Shown piece after piece: positions 58,587 to 64,000 of a DNA stretch of 64,000 bases (its first letter is position 1; every line of letters begins with the position of its first letter). The translations under genes were made by a program, and so were the position numbers. Below the pieces are notes generated by a model. That model ran no database searches and had not been told where the DNA came from. It saw nothing but the letters and a program-made list of their open reading frames with translations. Origin of the DNA: Litorimonas sp947503715 (GTDB lineage Bacteria; Pseudomonadota; Alphaproteobacteria; Caulobacterales; Maricaulaceae); the NCBI RefSeq assembly GCF_050271975.1, contig NZ_CP189850.1:992001-1056000 (forward strand), given 5' to 3'.

Positions 58587-61500
58587 ATGGTCGCTTTCCG
58601 TCATATTTTTAGTCTTTTGGCCTGTCTGGTCATCGCTTGGCCAGCAATGGCGCAGGACATTCCGGCAGCGGTTGAGCCGACCTTTACGGCGCAGTCTTTG
58701 GAGACACGGATCAAGGCGTTGGAGGATCAGGTCGACCTTTCACAGGAACAGCGCGAGGTTGCGCAGACTGCCCTGCGGACCGCCGCGGACCGCTTGGCTG
58801 AAGCCACGCGTCAAACGGAACGGCGCGCCCAATTTGCGACCTCTGTTGAAAATGCGGCGACCATTCGGGCGGATATAAACCGTGAATTGGGCCAATTGCG
58901 CGATGTGCTGGCGAGTGACCCAGAGCCTATGAAACAGCCTAATAGTGAAGCCGAATTGTTTGATCTGGAACAGGACCTGATTGCGCGACAATCGGATCTC
59001 GCCGAGGTTACGTCCCGCTTGGAGGGGATTGACGATACATTGCAAACCCTCACGGCGCGACAGAGCACGGCACCGCGGGAATTGTCTGAGGCGCGCACGG
59101 CGCTGACAGATCTGCAAAACCGCTTGAACACATTGGGCGACGGTGAGCTGGAAACCTTGTCCGAAACACGCCGCACGGAATTGAGGGCGCGGGCGTGGTA
59201 TCGCCGAAATCAAATTCGGGCCTTGGAACAGGAAATTGCGACTCTGCCCCTGCGTCAGGAATTGCTAACGGGTCGGCGTTCCGTGGCCGATTTAGAAGCC
59301 CAAATTTTGCGCCGTGAAGTACGGCTGATTGCCGAGCAAACCGGACAAAAACGAGTGAGAGACGCCCGCGATTTACGCAGTCGGATTTCGGCTGAGGCCG
59401 AGGCCGTCGCGGAAAGCCATCCGCTCGTCGCGAGTTTTGCGAAAACAAATCTCGACCTTGCCAATCAACTCGCGGAGCTTGCGGGCGTACCGATGGGAGA
59501 CGAGGAGGAAGCACAACCCGAAGGCATGGAGGGCGAGACTGCACCGGAAACCTCGCAACGCACGGCCAATGTGCGCGGGCAATTACTGGATGTTGAGAGA
59601 AACCTCTCTGCCGCTGAAAAACTCGTCGAGCGGGGTCGTTTGGACCGGGAGGCCGGTGAAGTTTTGCGGCGTCTGGGCCGACAAGTCCGTTCTCCGGACA
59701 GTATCCGGGCGGATCTGCGTGAATCACGGGACGCCCTGACGACGGCGACACGGCAGGGCATCATTGCTCAGGAAGATTTGCGCGCCCTGCCCGTCGGGGC
59801 CTTTGCTATTGATGTGGCGATGGAGTCGGCACGGGATGATGCGCCTGCTCTGCCCGATCTGACGGAGACGGACCGCGACGCGTTAAATGATATCCTGACG
59901 ACCAGACGGGACCTTCTCCAACAGGTTGTTTCTCAGGCGACGGCACAGTTTAATGATGTGTCGGAATTGGAAACGGCCCAAGTTGAATTATTGGAAAAGA
60001 CGGAAAAGCTGCAATTGCTCTTGGATGAAAATCTACTCTGGGTTCGGTCCGTCCCGGCCATTGATAAGGATTTCCCGCGCAAAGTTATGCTGGGGGCGTT
60101 GGAACTCTTATCTGTCGAAAATATGCGATTGGCTGTGTCTGAATTCATTAATCAGGCCAGGACTTACTTTTTCATTGTTTTAGGTTTTCTGGTTGTCATC
60201 TTCCTATTTGCCCGTCTGCGTCCCGCCATTCGTGAGGATGTAAATAGACGCGCTAAGTTGGTGGGACGTGTCAAACAGGATAGTGCGTGGCATACACCGG
60301 CTGTGATTGCGGCAGGCATATTTAACTCTCTCCCACTCTCGCTCGCCTTCCTCCTGATTGCCTTACTCTATATTTTGTCTGAAAACCCAGACCGTCTGAT
60401 TAAAGGGCTGGCAGATGGTTTTCTGTTCCTAGCATTGTTCAACTTTGTTTTTGCGACTTGGATTCGATGGGATCGGGAAAATGGTCTGTTCGACGCCCAT
60501 TTCAAATTGCCGGATAATCTACGCCGGACAATCGCGATGAATCTGCGGTGGTTTGTTCCGGTCGTGGCGACGACGTCGACATTGCTGGCCGTGACTCGGG
60601 ATATGACGGAGCAGAATATTGCGGAAGGATTTTCCGTTTTTGTGTTCATCTTAACGGGCTTGTCCATGATGGTCTTTGCCATACGTGTTCTCTGGGCGAA
60701 GCGCCGCGATATTGTGGGTTTCGTCGCGCCTGACACACCGATTGCCCGGTTCCGTGGACCGATTGCACTTGTTATCGTTGGGCTCCCGCTCATCTCGATC
60801 GGCTTGGCGGCTGCGGGTTATTATGAGAGCGCGGATGAACTACTCTGGCGGATGTTCCTTTCGGGCGGGCTTATCCTGCTGACCTATGTCATTTACGGGG
60901 CCATTCGCCGGGCGATTGTTGTCGCCCAAAGACAGATTAAATATCGCCAGGCCCTCGAAAAACGTGAGGCAGAGTTAAAAGCCCGACGCGAGAAGGAAGC
61001 CGCCGAAGAACGCGGTGATGAAGCCCCACCTCCACCGCCCGTCGATACGAAAGAAATTGATGTCACGACGATGACGCGTCAAACGTCTAAGCTCTTACAG
61101 ACGGCAGTTCTGCTCGGATTTGCGGCCATACTCTGGTTGATCTGGTCCTCTCTTGTTCCCGCTCTGTCTATTTTTGACGGGTTTGAAGTTTGGAAGCTCG
61201 ACACCGGCCGCACGGATGATCAGGGCAATACAATTGAACAAATTGTTTCGCTCTGGGATGTTGTGCAGGCGGGCGTGATTGTTGCGCTCACCTTTATTGC
61301 GGCGCGAAACCTGCCGGGTTTCTTGGAGATTTTTGTACTCAACCGCGTCGGTGTGGATGCCGGAACACGCTATGCCGTCACAACGATTTTGGGATATATT
61401 ATCGTCGCCGTCGGTATCTTTGTCGGTTTTAATCAATTGGGTCTGCAATGGGGACAATTGAAATGGATTGCGACGGGTCTGTCTGTTGGTATCGGCTTTG

Positions 61501-62108
61501 GTTTGCAAAAGATCATCGCGAATTTTGTCTCCGGTCTCATTATTCTATTTGAACGTCCGATTAGGATTGGCGATTATGTCACGATTGGCGATCAGTCGGG
61601 CACGGTCAGCCGGATTAAGATCCGCGCGACGACGCTCAAGGATTTGGATAATCTTGAAATCCTGATTCCGAATGAAGCCCTGATTTCCGAACGGGTGACG
61701 AACTGGACACTGTCCTCCTCGATCACGCGTCTGATCGTGAATGTTGGAATTGCCTATGGGTCCGATACGGATGCCGCGCGAGAGATCATGCTGGATGCGG
61801 TGAAGACCCTGCCAAAGGTTCTATCGACGCCGCCGCCCAATGTCCTCTTCATGGGTTTTGGCGACAGTTCTCTGGATTTCGAAATTCGCATCTTCCTTAG
61901 TAGTTTTGATGACCGTGTACCAATGACCCATATTGTTCATACGGAAATCAATAAAGCACTGGAGGCCGCAGGCATCCCGATCCCGTTCCCGCAACGCGAT
62001 CTGAATATTGTCAGTCAGGGCGTCCCGCTCGAAATTCGAACAAAAGCGCCGCCCGCGCGTAAGAAGACCAGCGGTAAAACATCACCGCCGAAAACGTCTC
62101 TGAATTAA
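58587..62108 (+). CDS. Large mechanosensitive ion channel (MscK-type, DUF3772)
   Basis: A 1173-residue inner-membrane protein. The ATG at 58587 opens a signal peptide ending AWPAMAQ (residue 22); the longer frame starts at a GTG at 58500. Residues 30-500 form a periplasmic coiled-coil domain of the DUF3772/MscK type, followed by about eight helices and then the MscS core near 930-1150: the pore-lining helix region LKWIATGLSVGIGFGLQKIIANFVSGLIILFERP, in two parts, and the beta domain IGDYVTIGDQSGTVSRIKIRATTL. It releases ions during osmotic downshock. The downstream TonB receptor gene starts 12 bases later. Confidence 0.93.
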   Translation: MVAFRHIFSLLACLVIAWPAMAQDIPAAVEPTFTAQSLETRIKALEDQVDLSQEQREVAQTALRTAADRLAEATRQTERRAQFATSVENAATIRADINRELGQLRDVLASDPEPMKQPNSEAELFDLEQDLIARQSDLAEVTSRLEGIDDTLQTLTARQSTAPRELSEARTALTDLQNRLNTLGDGELETLSETRRTELRARAWYRRNQIRALEQEIATLPLRQELLTGRRSVADLEAQILRREVRLIAEQTGQKRVRDARDLRSRISAEAEAVAESHPLVASFAKTNLDLANQLAELAGVPMGDEEEAQPEGMEGETAPETSQRTANVRGQLLDVERNLSAAEKLVERGRLDREAGEVLRRLGRQVRSPDSIRADLRESRDALTTATRQGIIAQEDLRALPVGAFAIDVAMESARDDAPALPDLTETDRDALNDILTTRRDLLQQVVSQATAQFNDVSELETAQVELLEKTEKLQLLLDENLLWVRSVPAIDKDFPRKVMLGALELLSVENMRLAVSEFINQARTYFFIVLGFLVVIFLFARLRPAIREDVNRRAKLVGRVKQDSAWHTPAVIAAGIFNSLPLSLAFLLIALLYILSENPDRLIKGLADGFLFLALFNFVFATWIRWDRENGLFDAHFKLPDNLRRTIAMNLRWFVPVVATTSTLLAVTRDMTEQNIAEGFSVFVFILTGLSMMVFAIRVLWAKRRDIVGFVAPDTPIARFRGPIALVIVGLPLISIGLAAAGYYESADELLWRMFLSGGLILLTYVIYGAIRRAIVVAQRQIKYRQALEKREAELKARREKEAAEERGDEAPPPPPVDTKEIDVTTMTRQTSKLLQTAVLLGFAAILWLIWSSLVPALSIFDGFEVWKLDTGRTDDQGNTIEQIVSLWDVVQAGVIVALTFIAARNLPGFLEIFVLNRVGVDAGTRYAVTTILGYIIVAVGIFVGFNQLGLQWGQLKWIATGLSVGIGFGLQKIIANFVSGLIILFERPIRIGDYVTIGDQSGTVSRIKIRATTLKDLDNLEILIPNEALISERVTNWTLSSSITRLIVNVGIAYGSDTDAAREIMLDAVKTLPKVLSTPPPNVLFMGFGDSSLDFEIRIFLSSFDDRVPMTHIVHTEINKALEAAGIPIPFPQRDLNIVSQGVPLEIRTKAPPARKKTSGKTSPPKTSLN

Positions 62109-62119
62109 GGTTTCCAAAG

Positions 62120-64000
62120 ATGAGAATATTTTTACTCGCAAGCGCTGCGGTGCTTGTCTCAGTTTTACCTGCGGCTGCACAAGTCTCAGAGTATGATGAA
62201 GAGGTTATTCTTTTAGGTATCATGCCTCTTGAAGTCGGTGATATTGTTGTCGCCAAAGGCGTGCAGTCATTGACGTCGGAGCAACCCGAGACAATTGATG
62301 TCATCATTCCGACCTCGCCCGAAGGTCTGACTCTCGCCCATCCGGCGGAAATTCTGAACACGGTTGCGGGCGTGAATATCCACCGCGGTTCGGGGCAGGA
62401 ACATCTGACGGCGATCCGCTCGCCTGTTCTGACGGGCGGGGCGGGGGCTGGCAGCTTTCTCTACACATTGGACGGCGTGCCGCTTCGCGCGGCAGGCTTT
62501 GCCAATGTAAATGGTTTGCTCGAGGCTCCGACGGAATTAGCGAATACAATTGAAGTTTTCAAAGGTCCGGGCCCCGCAGATTATGGCTCCAACGCTGTGC
62601 ATGGCTTGATTAATGTCGTTTTAGGAGAGCCGGGTCGGGGCGAGAATACGTTCTCTGTTCAAGCTAGCAGTCGTGGGTTTGTGAATACTACTCTGGTTAC
62701 AGATGTGACGCAGAATTTGCGCGTCTCTGCCGATATTTCACATGATAGCGGCTTTCGCGACGATAGCGGATTTGACCAGCAAAAACTGGCGGTTCAACAC
62801 GTAATACAGTTGGGCAATTGGGATATTTCCAGCCTTATCGCCCTCAATAATTTGAACCAAGAAACGGCAGGATTTCTTCAAGGCGATGACGCCTATCTCG
62901 ACCGCGATCTCATAACGACCAATGCCTTTCCCGAAGCCTTCCGCGACACGCAAGCCCTGCGCGGACAAATCAAGGCGCAACGCGAAACTGACCTTGGTAC
63001 GCTGATCCTCCAACCCTATGCCCGTCGTACGCAGCAGCGTTTCCTTCGCCATTTTGTGCCCGGACAAGCGCTGGATAAAAACGGCCATACGAGCTTCGGT
63101 CTGAAATCCGGTCTATACGGAGATGGCTGGAGCGCAGGCGTTGACGCGGAATATACATCCGGTTTTCAATATGAATTTCAAGAGAATCCAAACCGGTTTA
63201 GTTTCGTTCAAGGGCTTCACTATGATTACGAAGTTGACGCGATTGTTCTCGCGGGTTTTGCGACGAAAGACTTTGAAATCGGTGATCGCGCAACGCTCCA
63301 TTTCGGCGCACGCGGTGAATATACGTCCTACGATTATGATAATCAGGTCGAGGCAGGACAGTCGGGCCGTTTCATTCGGGCGGCGGACCGCACCGATGAT
63401 TATTTCACCCTAACGCCCAAGCTTGGCCTGACCTATGATCTGGAAGACGTTACGTTCTTTGCCCGAGCAGCCAGAGGTTCTCGCGCACCACAGACGTCTG
63501 ATCTTTATTCCGCACAGCAAAACCAAGTGCCGGGCGAGGCCGAAGTTGAAACACTGGACAGTCTCGAAGCTGGTTTGCGTGGGGACTTAGGTCGCGGAAA
63601 TTTTGAAATCACGGGTTTCACAATGTGGAAGGATAATTTCTTCTTCCGCAATGCGAATGGGTTCAATGTTGTAAATGGCAAGACCCGGCATGAAGGTATT
63701 GAGGCGAGTTTTGATCTATCGCTTGGCAAAGGTTTTTCATTGAACGGCGCAGGGACGCTCGCCCGTCACACTTATGACTTCACAGAAGACGTGGGCAGTG
63801 CCGCCAATAATATCACCGATGGCGACCGTGTGGATACGGCGCCCGATACGCTGGGTAATCTCTCGCTGCACTATGATGGCGACCGCGCGGGGGGCTATCT
63901 CCGCTGGACCCATGTTGGTGAGTATTTCACCAATCCAGGCAATACGAATGACTATCCCGGCCATGATATTTTTACACTGGGCGGGCAGGTTGATTTGACC
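62120..64000 (+). CDS. TonB-dependent receptor, C-terminus outside window
   Basis: Outer-membrane receptor for energised uptake of a ligand such as a siderophore or vitamin. The ATG at 62120 yields a signal peptide ending LPAAAQV near residue 21. The plug domain follows with AHPAEILNTVAGVNIHRGSGQEHLTAIRSPVLTGGAGAG in several pieces and LDGVPLRAAGFANVNGL; the beta barrel begins near residue 170. About 627 codons are present with no stop by 64000. The ligand cannot be told. It may be co-transcribed with the MscK-type gene. Confidence 0.93.
   Translation, partial: MRIFLLASAAVLVSVLPAAAQVSEYDEEVILLGIMPLEVGDIVVAKGVQSLTSEQPETIDVIIPTSPEGLTLAHPAEILNTVAGVNIHRGSGQEHLTAIRSPVLTGGAGAGSFLYTLDGVPLRAAGFANVNGLLEAPTELANTIEVFKGPGPADYGSNAVHGLINVVLGEPGRGENTFSVQASSRGFVNTTLVTDVTQNLRVSADISHDSGFRDDSGFDQQKLAVQHVIQLGNWDISSLIALNNLNQETAGFLQGDDAYLDRDLITTNAFPEAFRDTQALRGQIKAQRETDLGTLILQPYARRTQQRFLRHFVPGQALDKNGHTSFGLKSGLYGDGWSAGVDAEYTSGFQYEFQENPNRFSFVQGLHYDYEVDAIVLAGFATKDFEIGDRATLHFGARGEYTSYDYDNQVEAGQSGRFIRAADRTDDYFTLTPKLGLTYDLEDVTFFARAARGSRAPQTSDLYSAQQNQVPGEAEVETLDSLEAGLRGDLGRGNFEITGFTMWKDNFFFRNANGFNVVNGKTRHEGIEASFDLSLGKGFSLNGAGTLARHTYDFTEDVGSAANNITDGDRVDTAPDTLGNLSLHYDGDRAGGYLRWTHVGEYFTNPGNTNDYPGHDIFTLGGQVDLT

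Noticed and set aside
1..64000. CRISPR arrays, tRNA/rRNA genes, insertion sequences, prophage
   Set aside because: No regularly spaced direct repeats, tRNA T-loop patterns in a cloverleaf context, transposase motifs or phage structural genes were seen on reading both strands.

Overview
The window is chromosomal DNA of moderate-to-high GC from an alphaproteobacterium, most likely a marine Hyphomonadales/Maricaulales-type organism. This rests on the alphaproteobacterial SOS box (GTTC-N7-GTTC) at 25562, the ftsY-mtaB-dapF neighbourhood, the DUF952-pyrD pair, secreted S9 and DUF885 peptidases, a TonB-dependent receptor, and dense ATGA/TAATG coupling of genes. No rRNA, tRNA, CRISPR array, transposase or phage gene was seen. 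Two genes run off the window: an ammonium transporter at the left edge and a TonB-dependent receptor at the right edge.

Layout. 1-9.3 kb: housekeeping genes (amt, DUF952-pyrD, a MATE exporter, a NYN nuclease-like gene, and a tightly coupled operon pdxY - serine hydrolase - two thioesterases - HD hydrolase) plus an ArsC/Spx-type reductase. 9.4-13.3 kb: three tandem, diverged outer-membrane lipoproteins, each followed by a terminator. 13.4-17.2 kb: a DUF885 peptidase with a pterin dehydratase, a VanZ-like protein and a secreted repeat protein. 17.6-29 kb: a TonB-domain protein, ftsY, mtaB and, about 6 kb away, dapF. The 21.1-26.9 kb stretch (TraB-like protein, methyltransferase, leucine-rich-repeat kinase, Sel1 protein, SOS-controlled Y-family polymerase) looks inserted between mtaB and dapF. 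29-34.8 kb: a prolyl oligopeptidase, a tryptophan dioxygenase/kynureninase pair and a secreted amidohydrolase.

34.8-53 kb is the most unusual part. All genes of branched-chain amino-acid synthesis visible here lie on the minus strand in one run: leader peptide - terminator - ilvD - ilvC - ilvB - a nest of small membrane-protein genes - ilvM - leuA - small ORFan - leuC - leuD - leuB - ilvA. The 49-codon leader is rich in Leu/Ile/Val and is followed directly by an intrinsic terminator 24 nt before ilvD, the layout of classical ilv attenuation. Between ilvB and ilvM lie five small membrane-protein genes. The first four are separated by palindromic repeats that are themselves open in frame, and one of these carries a second copy of the last 18 codons of ilvB, including the Shine-Dalgarno sequence used by the next gene. 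Upstream, metX and metB are likewise split by three small membrane-protein genes, and metX is preceded by what reads as a complete SAM-I (S-box) riboswitch.

53-64 kb: a homoserine dehydrogenase fused to a degenerate aspartokinase domain (feeding both the threonine/isoleucine and methionine branches), a photolyase, a lipoprotein MsrA, an ArnT-like glycosyltransferase, a large MscK-type mechanosensitive channel and the start of a TonB-dependent receptor.

Family assignments come from reading motifs by eye; no database search was run. Coordinates of starts were moved from the longest frame to the best-supported codon where a ribosome binding site or signal peptide decided it.
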